The notes below the pieces were generated by a model. It was not told where the DNA came from, made no database searches, and saw only the letters and a list, made by a program, of their open reading frames with translations. The position numbers and the translations under genes are program-made. Below are positions 52,297-63,681 of a DNA stretch of 64,000 bases, one piece after another. How positions within the stretch are numbered: the stretch's first letter is position 1; every line of letters starts with the position of its first letter. The DNA is from Carnegiea gigantea (taxonomy: Eukaryota; Streptophyta; Magnoliopsida; Caryophyllales; Cactaceae): positions 765,001 through 829,000 of the forward strand of contig JAKOGI010000144.1 of NCBI GenBank assembly GCA_029747015.1. The letters are read 5' to 3'.

Positions 52297-52450
52297 TTAT
52301 TATGCAAGGAGCAGAACAGCAAGTGATGGTTTGATTAGATAGTGTTTGATATTCTCAACTTCTCTTTGTCCCTGATCATTGCTCCTCCTCCAACTGATAA
52401 TATACTTTCTTGAAATGTGAATAAGAAATCAAAGCCCAGAACTTTATGTT
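52297..52450 (+). repeat. Duplicated 3' flank of ankyrin copy A
   Basis: AGCAGAACAGCAAGTG followed by a TGTTTGATATTCTCAACTTC block and CTCCTCCAACTGATAATATA. The same order recurs after copy B (53700-53840) and, in part, after copy C (63010-63150). The Copia element interrupts this flank. Confidence 0.75.
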
Positions 52451-52575
52451 GTTGAGCCTTTGACTAGTGCATTTGTCTTTTCTGATCCGCAATCGCAAGC
52501 TACTTTCTTACTTTAATATCTGGATGTTATGATTTTGTCACACATCTTTGACTCATGTTGATGTGCTACATCTAG

Positions 52576-53320
52576 GCATTCTGGAGTCACTAATTAAGGC
52601 CTTCCAGAGATTATTGATGTGCGAGATTATAAAGGATACAAAGGTTATTTCGAAGGAGTCCGTTTCTTGCTTACAAATTTCCCACATTTTTTGAAGAAAT
52701 ACGACCAGGATGGTTCGATTCCCTTACATAAGGCTGTTGGAGGTGGCCATGTTAGCGTTGTCGAAGAGTTCCTACTGCACTGCCCTCACACATTGTATGA
52801 TGTGGATAAGAAAGGTCAAAGCATCCTCCATTTTGCAGTTAAATATACCAAAGCTAATGTCCTCTCTTATCTAACTAGGGAGACTACTGAAGCTAAGAAG
52901 ATTTTCTCTCTAAAGGATAATTGTTAGAGTATAAACCTCAGCCGACCTCCATATTAATTTATTGCGTAAGGTAGGGCAGATCTTTATAGCATTAACGCTT
53001 CAAGCCCAACGGGTATTCGCGTGAGGGGACATGTTAGAGTATAAACATACTCCTGAACCTTCAACCATCAGCTTAAATTTTTGGTTGAGTTGGTTCTTGA
53101 ACATCTGGAAAGACTCGCCGGCGGACATGGGTGGGCGGCGGTTAGGGTTTAGAAGAAGAGAAGATGAGACACGAAGCAGTTTCTTGGAGAGGAAGAAACA
53201 AAAAAAAAAAAAGGTATTTAGGTTCGTGGCTCTGATACCAAGTGAGAGCCGTGACTTACTCTCATAATAATGAAGGCAAGACTTTCATCGACTTAGCAAA
53301 TGAACTTACAATTTTGTAAG
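52576..53320 (+). pseudogene. ACD6-like ankyrin gene, copy B (exon 2 fragment)
   Basis: Only the second exon and its preceding intron end are present; no exon 1 lies between the Copia element and 52576. Against copy C the start is frame-shifted, and about eight codons are missing where copy C has the GWRVLSYAAY segment. The frame is then open from about 52619 through GSIPLHKAVGGGHVSVVEEF to AKKIFSLKDN at 52921. There a retroelement of about 350 bp interrupts it. The coding tail resumes at about 53276 (GKTFIDLANEL) and stops at 53322-53324. This copy cannot encode the whole protein. Confidence 0.78.
52922..53272 (-). mobile_element. Small non-autonomous LTR-type insertion in copy B
   Basis: About 350 bp inserted between codons that are adjacent in copies A and C (after AAGGATAAT). 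It begins TGTTAGAGTATAAAC, and the same 15-mer recurs at 53034. GGCTCTGATACCA at 53228-53240 is the reverse complement of a tRNA-iMet primer-binding site, so the element points to the minus strand. ATAAT lies on both sides (52916-52920 area and about 53271-53275), a likely target duplication. The tiny size and lack of any gene fit a TRIM-like element; exact LTR limits are unclear. Confidence 0.55.
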
Positions 53321-53324
53321 TTGT

Positions 53325-53865
53325 CATATATTCGCTTCAATTTAAGCAGCCACATACGTATGACGAATGTAACACTAGTTGATGATCGAGAGCTTACTAG
53401 TAGAACACATTATAGGATGAGTACTTATAATATGTTTAGATTGTCATGCATTATATCCTCTTGTTTAATTAACTTACAAGTTTGTGTAAGTTTGAGGATT
53501 GTGTTGTGCACAATGAAGGATCAGAAGTTCATGAAGCGATCACAACGGGTGCATTGGATTTATGGGTGCTGAATAATCCGTAAGGGAAGCAGAACAGCAA
53601 GTGAAACATCGTTTGAGCGATTTGACGGAGAGCGATTGCTTGATACACTATAAATTCAATGTTTTAGGGTGCGAGCGAGGAGATGTAATGTTGTCTTGGA
53701 GCAGAACAGCAAGTGGTTGATCAGATTGTGTTTGATGTTACAAATTCTCAACTTCTCTATGCCCTTGATGATTGCCTCTTCTCCAACTGCTAACATATTT
53801 TTCCTTCAAATGTGAACAAGAAATCAGTACTTCATTCGATCTATACAATTTTGCATTAGGGATGT
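53325..53865. other. Spacer with duplicated 3' flank of copy B
   Basis: AGCAGAACAGCAAGTG occurs at about 53585 (with one change) and 53699. The latter is followed by the TTTGATGTTACAAATTCTCA block shared with the flank of copy C. No gene seen. It ends at the GATGT target duplication of the solo LTR. Confidence 0.6.
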
Positions 53866-55262
53866 TGTTAGGTGATAAATTGTCGCATTTTACATGCCTT
53901 TTTCGCCAGATTTTAGCTCGTGTAATAATCTAATCTTTAGAATTTTTCTTGTTTTATTAAGTAATCTTTAGGATTTTGCCTGATTTTATTTATTTTTATA
54001 GGTAATAAGTTCAATAGGGCAGGTGCTGCAAAAAGGAGCGAAAAAGGGTCAAAAACGAACGAAAAAGTGTGCGCGGGTAGAAAAACGGCATGGGCACCCC
54101 ATGCTAGGCGGCATGGCCATGTCACCACTGCCAGAGAAGTGGCACGGTCACCCCGTGCTAGGTGGCACGGCCGTACCACCTGTCCAGTTTCGGCCTGTTT
54201 CGACTTCTATTTAAGGGGCTTGCTTTGTGATTTTTTGGGGGTGGCTCGGGGGTTCTTCCAGGCGATTTTTAGGGTAGTTTAGTTTAGGTTTTAGCAAATA
54301 AAAACTCCATTGAGGGAGATTAGTTTAGGATTGAAGGTTATATTCTTGGATTCAGTCTTTGAATTTCAAGTTCCTTCATCAATTCAAGACTAAGTTTTCG
54401 CCTCTTTTATCTCTCTAGTTGTTATGTTCTTGTTATTTATGTTTTGTTGAGTTTAATTCTTGTATTTACTTTGTTTAGTTTATATGTTTAGTTTTTGTTG
54501 TTAACTTATGTTATTTACTTGTTTAAATTCGTTTTATTTCATTTCCTTCGCTTGGTTCTTCAAGTTCTTGTTCTTGTTGGTTAGTTTAGGTTTCGATGTG
54601 TTTTTGATATTTGGTTGGTAGATTGTGTTGACTTGGATTGTGATTAGCTTTTTGATGGCTAATTAATCTTGTACTAGGCCTAACCATACCCAATCTATGC
54701 TTAGAACCTAGAGTTTTCCTTCACGCCCGCCAAGTGTTCGATGAAATGCGTCAGAGGGTTTTCATCCATATTTTTGGGCGATTGACTTATGCTGAGAGGT
54801 GAGGTCAATTTGCTAGTGTGGGAGAGGGAATGGCTGAGTTCGGGACACGAAAGTATTATCCGAATCGAGCTAGGTCTGGGGTTGCTAGTTTTGTGATCTA
54901 ATTCACCTAACCCCACGAAAGTAAGTGGTTACACGAGTTAGACTAGCTCATGACCCTTGAGAGAGGGCTTGGGTGGTCTTTGATAGTGCGACCGACCATC
55001 TCTTGTTCATAGTGTGGTTCGGGTAGGTTAGAACTCGTCTTGGTTAGTTGGTTCATCCATTGGTAAAATCACAGCTCCAAGTCGCTTGTTTCTGTGTTTG
55101 TAGCGTAGTTTAGCTCCCCACTCCTTCACCCTTCGATCCTGCCTAGCTCGAAACGCTTTAGCTAGCCCTGGTAGTTGGAACTCCCTGCGGACGACACCCT
55201 AAGTACTCAACGATACACCTTGCACTTGGGGTCTATAAATATTTAAACTTTTTTCTGCATCA
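53866..55262 (+). mobile_element. Solo LTR (1.40 kb) with GATGT target duplication
   Basis: It starts TGTTAGGTGATAAATTG, ends TTTTTTCTGCATCA (TG..CA), and is flanked by GATGT at 53861-53865 and 55263-55267. There is no internal region, primer site or second LTR. A TATA-like TATTTAAGG lies near 54210. The 3' part (CCCTGCGGACGACACCCTAA, CCTTGCACTTGGGGTCTATA) resembles the ends of long plant LTRs. Superfamily is not certain. It holds a 48-nt module (54132-54179) also present in the Copia LTR at 51801-51848. Confidence 0.82.
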
Positions 55263-55267
55263 GATGT

Positions 55268-56183
55268 AGAAGTAACGAGCAGGCTCAGCGAGTCCTTAGG
55301 CTTGACACGATCAAAGCTCAGTCTCGGCTCAACTTGACCGAAGTTCGGCTCGGCCCAGATAGCTTCCGAGCCAAGCCCAAGCCTAGTTAGGTTTGGCTCC
55401 GTTCAGTTCAGTTGAACTCGTTTAGGTATTGTAAGTAGAGAATAGCTTCATTCCATTAGTATACATAGACTTTGTATTGGTTTAGAAGTCCATAATCCAA
55501 CATATAATGCATATACTTGACAATTTTTTCCTTTGAGCAGGGATTGTGGTATCTTAAATTAAAGATTTTTTCCATAATTTTTAAGTTAAATTGTGTAAAT
55601 ATTTAAATTACAAAATAGAAAAATGTACCACGAAAGCTCTGACTTAGCTTGGTGAAAACTTGCATCAGTCAAAATCTGGATCGGACTAAGTTTGACCAAC
55701 CTTGACTCGAACTCGGACTCGGCTTTTTGCATGGTAATTAATTAGAATTTTGATGAGAAAATGATTATTTGGATTAGAAAGAGAAAAACATATTATGTTG
55801 GGCTGAAATGCACCTTAATCAAACTTCACTTCAGTTGCTAATCAATTGCAGTCATACCAAGCAAAGGGAGATTATGTCTTCAAATCTTCCAGGGTTGTCC
55901 GGTTGTATATTCATTCAGGTGAGAAGCTTCCGTTTGATGGACCCAGCCGTTGACGATGACGTCAACTTGGTTGACTCGAAGTAAACGCATGAATTTGTGG
56001 TGCTTATGGGTGCAGTTGGCCAAAGATGAAGATCGCGGAAAGACAACATGGACATGAATTTGCGTATAAATTAACTCGACTAAAATTAATTCATTCACCT
56101 GAATCACATCTCTTATAAATTAACATCCGATTCTATATCTTTGTTAATTTTTGGTCGCATACAATTCCAAATTCCAAAGAACG
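55268..56183 (+). promoter_or_regulatory. Duplicated 5' flank and promoter of ankyrin copy C
   Basis: Homologous in blocks to the region before copy A. It contains clustered GGCTCGG/GGCTCAA words. A TATAAA lies at 56065-56070, about 114 bp before the ATG; the same place in copy A reads TTTAAATAAA. The solo LTR lies immediately upstream. Confidence 0.55.
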
Positions 56184-57883
56184 ATGAATAGCTCAGGAAG
56201 CGGAAGCTCTGACAGCAACGACGAGGGCAGCAACATCGTACTGGGGGCTGAACTCCTGTCTGCAGCTCGGGAAGGCCGCGGAGCAGATGAGATTATACGG
56301 ATCTTGGAGGGGGATCCAAACCTGATCCATGTCACAGACCCGGTCGGGGACACCGCCATCCATATTGTGGCAAGATCTGGTCATTTGGAGGTCGTTGAGC
56401 AAGTAGTTGAGCTGGTAGAGAAGCACAAGCTGACCGAGGTCCTAATGGAGCGGAACGTACAAGGGGACACGCCCTTGCATCTCGCCACTGCCCACCGCCA
56501 CAAGCATGTCGCACGCGTCTTGTTTCAAGCCAACCTCATGGCAGGGCTTGTACTGAACGAAGGTGGAGTGTCCCCTTGGGGCCTAGCTAGGGAGCTTGGG
56601 GGGATCAATCCAGACAGCCCCAAGTTCATCGAAGATTCTTGTCGCGATGTTGAGAGTTTCAATGAGACAGTAGTAGATATTGAGATGGAACTTGCGTTTA
56701 GGGCGCTGCATGGTCATCGTGTCCAATCATTTAACGAAGACAAGTACACCCTCTTCTTGGCGGCGACCTTGAAAGGCCAAGAAGACTTGGTCCTTGAGGT
56801 CTTGAGAGAGCACCCAGATTTGATTAGAAACAGAGACCCCTGCTTTGGCAACATTCTCCATTTTGTGGCTCCAACCGGGCAAGTGGGCGTGCTGAGATTG
56901 CTTGTTGCGAAAATGACCCCTGATGAAGCAGCTCGTTTGATGCTTGAGGGGAATTTCAGGGACAACACACCCTTGCACTTTGCCCTCCAGGAAAATCATA
57001 AGGACGCCGCACGTTACTTGATTCAGTTGGCGCCCAGGGCGGCTTACCAACTAAACAAAAAGGGTTTATCGCCGTTGTATATGGCAGTTGTGAAAGGGTA
57101 TGAGGACCTAGTCAAGTACGTCTTCCAGGTGATGCCAATGGCTACCATTTGCCCCCTCACTAAACAAGCTCACCTTATGCTTCAAAAGGCATCACTTCCG
57201 CACGCAGCCATTAAAGCTAGGAACCTAGGTATCATGTATTAAACTCTACTCCTCTAGCTATGGTATGCATTAGTTTCACATGCGTATACCTCCAAAGAAA
57301 GCATTCCTCGAGCTATCCAACTTTTGCACTTACTTTGATCATTGACTAATCGATTAGTACCGCATATGCATATGCCTCTTCCCTGTTGCAAGCTAGTATT
57401 TCAATATCTGAATTTTATGATTATCTCACATATCGTAATTTGATTCATGTTTGTCTGGCACATACAGGCATACTGAAAGCACTAATGGAGGAGCTTCCGG
57501 AGCTTGTCAATGTATTAGATTATAAAGGATGGAGAGTTCTTTCATATGCAGCCTACAAAGGCTATCTTGATGGAGTCCGTTTCTTGCTTACAAAATTTCC
57601 AAATTCAGTGAAGGAATATGATGGCGATGGTTCCCTTCCCATACACAAGGCTGTTGGAGGAGGCCATGTTGGCATTGTGAAAGAGTTCCTACTACATTGC
57701 CCTGGAACACTGTATGACCTTGATAAGAAGGGTCAAAGCGTCCTTCACTTTGCAGTTAAATATACCAAAGTTGATGTCCTCTGTTATCTAACCAAGGAGA
57801 CTATTGAAGTTAAGAAGATTTTCTCTTTGAAGGATAATGAAGGTAAGACGTTCATCGACTTGGCGAACGAGCTTAAGTGCTAG
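56184..57883 (+). CDS. ACD6-like ankyrin repeat protein, copy C (intact, no PGG domain)
   Basis: Two exons, 56184-57228 and 57468-57883, total 1461 nt and encode 486 aa. The donor (CTAG|GTATCA) and acceptor (CATACAG|GC) keep frame. Ankyrin-type segments include GDTAIHIVARSGHLEVVEQV (about 55-74), GDTPLHLATAHRHKHVARVL, NTPLHFALQENHKDAARYLI, KGLSPLYMAVVKGYEDLVKY, GWRVLSYAAYKGYLDGVRFL, SLPIHKAVGGGHVGIVKEFL and QSVLHFAVKYTKVDVLCYL. The pattern matches plant ACCELERATED CELL DEATH 6-like proteins, which act in immunity and cell death at membranes. Those normally end in a PGG domain with several membrane segments; here the protein stops after GKTFIDLANELKC, so it would be soluble. The start is the first ATG in the homologous frame. 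It is the only complete copy in the window; function is inferred from family only. Confidence 0.85.
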
Positions 57884-58057
57884 GGTGCCCTGGGAAGAGG
57901 GGAAGGAGGGGGGACGGTGAGGGGAAGCCGCTTAGTGCATTACATATTATGAGAAAAATCATCATATTTTCTCTTCAGTTTCAGCAACCAAGATATTATG
58001 GATGAGAAATTAGGTTTATGAGAGTTTATTTAGTAGAATATTTAATAGGATAAGTAA

Positions 58058-58060
<3 letters not shown>

Positions 58061-58139
<79 letters not shown>
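58061..58139. repeat. (TA)n microsatellite interrupted by a retrotransposon
   Basis: About 39 TA units up to the 5' LTR. TATATGTGTG continues after the 3' LTR at 62781, so the original tract was a compound TA/TG repeat. Confidence 0.95.
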
Positions 58140-58144
<5 letters not shown>

Positions 58145-58418
58145 AAGACTGATTCAAAGTTAGTTGGGTTGTTGAGATTTGTTTCCATGTTTTTAGTGGG
58201 TGTATCCCATGTTTTTACTTAGTTGCGCATGTTCCTAAGAATAAGCCTGTTAGTAGCTGCTTTAACCTAGTTTTATGCTAAATTTGTTATTTTGTAAGCC
58301 TTTAAATATTGGCACATTCAGCTGTGTTGTGTGTGCTGAATTGACAGTAAGTAATACACTAGTTTCCTTGAGCATTTTACACTGTTCTTCGTCCATTTTC
58401 CATAGCTTTTTCCCAACA
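58140..58418 (+). repeat. 5' LTR of the decayed Copia element
   Basis: 279 bp, the same length as the 3' LTR, with no indels seen between them. Confidence 0.93.
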
Positions 58419-58524
58419 ATCTTGGTATCAGAGCCAAGTATGGTCTTCTGGGCAATTCTTTAAAAAAAAAAACACAAACACAGTAAGGCAAACACAAAAA
58501 GAGAAACACCAGTGACTGAAAGTC

Positions 58525-61500
58525 ATGGAAGACAACAACACCACCAATTCTTCATCTCAGCCCCTGATTCCCATATTTAAAGGAGAAAAATACCATCTTT
58601 GGAGTTTAAAAATGAAGACGATGTTTAGATCCCAGGAGTTATGGGATTTGGTGGAAAATGGGTACACTGAGCCTACTTCAGCACCAGATCAACTTGACCA
58701 ACAGCTCCGTGAGACTCGCAAGAAGGATGCCAAAGCATTATTTTTCATCCAATCAGCACTGGATGATGAAATTTTTCTAAGAATTGCTGAAGCTTCAACC
58801 TCCAATCAAGCATGGAAAATTTTGAAGCAAGAATTTTTGGGTGACAAGAAGGTAGTTACTATGAGACTGCAAACACTTCGTCGGGAATTTGAAGCTTTGG
58901 CTATGAGAGAGAAAGAATCTATTCAAGAGTTTCTCTCTAGGTGTCCGAAATTGTTAGCCACATGAAAACTTATGGTGCAGTCATTAGCAGCCAGACTGTT
59001 GTCAGCAAGGTGCTAAGGAGTCTACCATCGAAGTTTGACTATATTGTCGCTGCAATAGAAGAGTCTAAGGATCTATCTACATACAACTTTGATGAACTAA
59101 TGAGTTCATTACAAGCTCATGAGGCCAGAGTTAATAGGTCATCGGAAAAAGCTTTTCAGGTGAAGGGGGGGTCACCTGAAAATTGTGGTCGTGGCCATAG
59201 TAGAGGTGGATTCCGTGGCAGAGGTCGTGGAAGAGGTCAAGGAAGAGGTCAAGGCAGAGGAAGGCATGATGGGCACAGGCAGTCCAAAGACTACAGTAAC
59301 ACAAAAAAGAAGGCTCAGTGCTATCATTGCAGAAGATATGGCCATATACAAGGTAATTGTTGGTTTAAAGACTAAAAAATAAACTTTGCAGCAGAAGATG
59401 AGGAGGAAAATAAGCTTTTTATGACATGTCTTGATACCAACCATAGACCAAGTGATTTATGGTTTGTGGACAGTGGGTGCTCGAATCATATGACAGGTAC
59501 TAAATCTTTGTTCAAGGAATTGGATGAGAAACAACACACAAATGTGAAGTTGGGTAACAACAGGGAGATGCAAGTTAAGGGAAAAGGCATTGTGGAAGTC
59601 AATATAAGGAATGGCAAAGGAAAGCAGCTGCATAACGTTCAATATGTACCTGAGCTGGAGTACAATTTGCTGAGTGTTGGTCAACTTATGGTTGGTGGAT
59701 ATTCTGTTTTCTTCGATGACAATATGTGCACCATTACAAACACGAAGTCCAGTCAAAAGGTGCAAGTCTGCATGATAGCAAACAAGATGTTTCCATTGGA
59801 TGTCTCTGATATAGAAATTTTTGCCCTAACTGCAAGCTTGAAGGGTGACTCAAAATTGTGGCATTTGAGATAAGGGCATCTCAATATCAAAGGTCTACAA
59901 CTGCTAAGTGATAAAGTTATGGTTCTTGGACTACTGAAAATTGGTTCCCTTGATTTATGTGAAGGGTGTATTTTTGGGAAACAAACTAGGAGGTCATTTC
60001 CCATTGGAAAAGCATGGAGGGCATCAAAATGTCTTGAATTAATTCACGCTGACTTATGTGGGCCGATGCAAACTAACTCCTTAGGTGGGAGTCATTATTT
60101 CTTATTATTTACTGACGATTATACCCGCATGAGCTGGGTGTATTTTCTGGAAAATAAGTCAAAAACTTTTGAAAACTTTCTGAAATTTAAGGCTATGGTT
60201 GAAAATCATAGTGACTGCCACATTAAGGTTCTTCGTACAGACAGGGGTGGAGAGTTTCTGTCCAAGCAATTTAATCACTTTTGTAACAAAGAAGGTATCC
60301 AACGGGAGCTAACAACTCTTTATACACCACAGTAGAATGGTGTCACTGAAAGGAAGAACCGAACTGTTGTTGAGATGGCAAGAAGCATGCTACAAGCTAA
60401 GGGGCTCTCAAATTAATTCTGGGCAGAAGCTGTATCAATAGCAGTTTACTCGCTGAATCTCTCACCAACAAGGGCTATCATGAAGAGAACTCGATATGAA
60501 GTTTGGCAAGGAAGACGACCAAATGTAAGTCATTTACGAGTTTTTGGGTGTGTTGCTTATGCTTTGGTAAATTCTCAAGCTTGTATAAAGCTTGATGAAA
60601 AGTCCGAAAAATGCATCTTTATTGGTTATTGTAATCATTCCAAAGCATATAGTTTGTATAACCCTCTTACTCGTAAGATTATAGTTAGAATAGATGTAAT
60701 TTTTGATGAATATGCAAGCTGGAATTGGTGAGAGCAGGGGCATCAAGAGATTCCCAGTGTCGAAGTTTTGACAGGTGACAGAGAAGAGGTAACTCCGGCG
60801 AATTCACCTTTTAGCTCATCGACAACATTAACAGATGTGTCAACACCCAGCAGTCCATGTTCATCTCCAACTTCAGAAGAGCCCTCAGCTGAACCGATGT
60901 TACTGCGCAGATCGACAAGAGTCAGGAAACAAAATCCCAGATATGCTAATACATGTCAGTTTGCCCTTGCTGTCTCAGATCCCATGTATTATGAAGATGC
61001 GGCTGATAAAGAAGAATGGCAGCAAGCAATGACTGTGGAGATAAAAGCTATTGTAAGGAATGGAACGTGGGAGATGACTAACCTACCTGAAGGCAAAACT
61101 GCAATTGGTTTGAAGTGGGTTTCAAGAGAAAGTATTCTGCTGATGGAAGCATACAAAAGCACAAAGCTCGTCTTGTGGCAAAAGGATATGCACAGCAATA
61201 TGGCATTGATTTTGAAGAGACATTCTCTCCAGTAGCTCGATTTGAAACAGTAAGGCTTGTCTTGTCGTTGGCTGCATAGTTACAATGGCTAGTCTATCAA
61301 TTTGATGTGAAGTCGGCATTTCTCAATGTAAACTTAGAAGAAGAGGTTTATGTAGCTCAACCAAAAGGCTTCGTAAAGGAAGGCCATGAAACAAAGGTGT
61401 ATAGATTGAAGAAGGCGTTGTATGGTTTGAAGCAAGCCCCTCGTGCTTGGTATAGCAAACAGTACAAAGGATATATGAGAAGTGATAATGAGCCCACACT

Positions 61501-62473
61501 ATATGTGAAACAAAAAGGTGAAGGTGATTTCATCATTGTAAGTCTTTATGTTGATGATATCATTTATACTAGCTCTTCTAGTTCTCTTGTGGAGGAATTC
61601 AGATCACAAATGATGGATGAGTTTGAGATGTTGGATATGGGTTTATTGCATTGTTTCCTTGGTCCTGAGGCTTATCAAGCTGAAGATGGAATTTTTATTT
61701 CGCAAAGGAAATATGCCAGGGATTTACTCGATAAATTTGGCATGCTTAACTGCAAGCCTGCAGTTACACCCATGAACATTAATGAAAAATTACAGCAACA
61801 AGATGGAGAAGACCTGGCTGATGTTGCAAGGTTCAGAAGTTTGGTGGGTGGTTTAATTTATTTAACCCATACTAGACCCGACATTGCACATTCGATTGGT
61901 GTTATTTCCAGGTTTATGCAACAACCCTCAAAGACTCATTATTGGGCAACAAAGAGGGTCTTGCGTTACATTGCCGGAACTTTGGAGTTTGGCATTTGGT
62001 ACTCAAAGGTTTTTGAATTCAGACTATGTGGGTTCACAGATAGCGATTGGGCAAGCTCGTTAGATGATAGAAGAAGTGTTTCAGCAAATGCTTTCACTCT
62101 AGGGTCAGGAGTGATTCCTTGGAGCTCGAAAAAACAGGCTACAGTAGCATTGTCAAGTACTGAAGCCGAGTACATTGCAGCAACCTCCGCAGCCTGTCAA
62201 GCTATTTGATTAAGACGAGTGTTGGCAGATCTTCAACAAGAGCAAAAGAGAGCAACAGAGATATACTGTGACAACAAAGCAATTATTTCTATGACAAAAA
62301 TCCCAACATTCCATAGCAGAACAAAGCATATTGATATACATTATCACTTCATTCGTGATCTAGTTGCGAAGAAGGAAAATATCTTGAATTATTGTAGCAC
62401 CCAAGTGCAGTTGGCTGATATATTGATGAAGTCCTTGTCAAAACAGAAGTTCTACTATTTAGAGATCAACTAG
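58525..62473 (+). pseudogene. Copia Gag-Pol, broken by stops and frameshifts
   Basis: The order is Gag, CCHC knuckle (CYHCRRYGHIQGNC), protease (WFVDSGCSNHM), GAG-pre-integrase (LWHLR), integrase (ELIHADLCGPM, LRTDRGGEFLS), reverse transcriptase (YVDD at 61547-61558) and RNase H (STEAEYIAA), typical of Copia. Frame breaks: a shift near 58940 in Gag; stops at about 59373, 59871, 60333, 60414 and 60729; a shift near 61125-61145; stops at 61277 and 62207. The reverse transcriptase is also shortened after APRAWYS. No full polyprotein can be made. Confidence 0.92.
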
Positions 62474-62501
62474 GTGTGTATGACTTTGAATCAAGGGGCA
62501 G

Positions 62502-62779
62502 TGTTGAAGACTGATTCAAAGTTAGTTGGATTGTTGAGATTTGTTTCCATGTTTTTAGTGGGTGTATCCGATGTTCTTAGTTAGTTGTGCATGTTCCTAA
62601 GAATAAGCCTGTTAGTGGTTGCTTTAACCTAGTTTTATGCTGAGTTTGTTATTTTGTAAGCCTTTAAATATTGGCGCATTCAGCTGTGTCGTGTGTGCTG
62701 AATTGACAGCAAGTAATACACTAGTTTCCTTGAGCATTTTACTCTGTTCTTCGTCTATTTTCCACAGCTTTTTCCCAAC

Positions 62780-62780
<1 letters not shown>
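62502..62780 (+). repeat. 3' LTR of the decayed Copia element
   Basis: 279 bp, about 95 percent identical to the 5' LTR by hand count. Confidence 0.93.
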
Positions 62781-62833
<53 letters not shown>

Positions 62834-62858
62834 ATATATATGTATATATATATGTGTG

Positions 62859-62889
<31 letters not shown>

Positions 62890-62974
62890 CTATATATATA
62901 TATATATATACACATACACACACACACACACGCGCACACACACACACACATATATATATATATGTACATATATG
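62781..62974. repeat. Compound TG/TA/CA microsatellite with hairpin symmetry
   Basis: Runs of TG and TA are followed by a TA block and then CA runs (with one CGCG). TG runs on the left can pair with CA runs on the right around the self-complementary TA core, giving a long potential hairpin or cruciform. Short open frames here are only Cys-Val / Tyr-Ile / His-Thr runs from the repeat. Confidence 0.93.
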
Positions 62975-63681
62975 TTCATATTGTCATGTATAATATTCTT
63001 GTTAGTTTACAATTTAAGTGCTTGACCAGATTGTGTTTGATGTTACAAATTCTGAGCTTCTTTATGCCCCAGATGATTGCTGCTCCTCCAACTGATAAGG
63101 TATTTCCTTGAAATGTGAATAAAAAAAATCAAAGGCTAGTATTTTTATGTTGTGGAGCCTTTAACCTCTGTAATCTACAACACAACTATTTTACTGATCG
63201 AGTATACAATGTTCTGACTCTGCCTAGTGAATCACTGTCAAATTAAAGCATTTGTTGCCCTGAGATTCTATGTGCCCCCTTAAGGAATCAAATATTCGTC
63301 TACTTCCCCCCACCAACCCCACCCCCAAAAGTTGTCCACTATAATCAGATATGACCAATCTCCAATTCTATGCAGCTGCGATGCTTCGTTTTGGAAAAAA
63401 ATAGAGCCCCTTTGAGGGATCAAGCTGAGCCATTGACATTGACATTGACATTGACTTGCTTTACCAGAAGCACTCCATACCAATTACCAATACATGTGTG
63501 AATGGGTAGGGCAGTAATGCAGAAAAAGAACATAGACATTTCATTGCATGAATCTACCTTTAAATTGATCCTAACTAACTCACCAATAACACCTAAATCA
63601 GTTCCCTGCAACTCCACATCCAAATATCTTGCTTAAGTGTTGGTTACGTATAAGAGAGAAATTATATTCCAAACGGAAAAC
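62975..63681. other. 3' flank of copy C and 5' flank of copy D
   Basis: About 63010-63150 matches the 3' flanks of copies A and B (TTTGATGTTACAAATTCT, CTCCTCCAACTGATAAGG). About 63535-63681 resembles the 5' flanks of copies A and C (CATGAATCTACCTTTAAATT, CTAACTCAC). Between them I see nothing recognisable except a short direct repeat of TTGACA at 63432-63454. Confidence 0.6.

Larger units (their letters stand above)
58140..62780 (+). mobile_element. Decayed Copia retrotransposon, nearly full length
   Basis: Two 279-bp LTRs (58140-58418 and 62502-62780) start TGTTGAAGACTGATTCAAAG and end TTTTTCCCAACA. TATAT lies on both sides (58135-58139 and 62781-62785), a target duplication in a TA repeat. 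A primer site TGGTATCAGAGCC lies at 58424-58436, and a purine tract TCAAGGGGCAG precedes the 3' LTR. By eye the LTRs differ at roughly 15 of 279 positions, so this insertion is clearly older than the Copia element at 49660. It lies in the 3' flank of ankyrin copy C. Confidence 0.95.

Noticed and set aside
62624..63111. Cys-Val, Tyr-Ile and His-Thr repeat frames on both strands
   Set aside because: Translations of a dinucleotide microsatellite.
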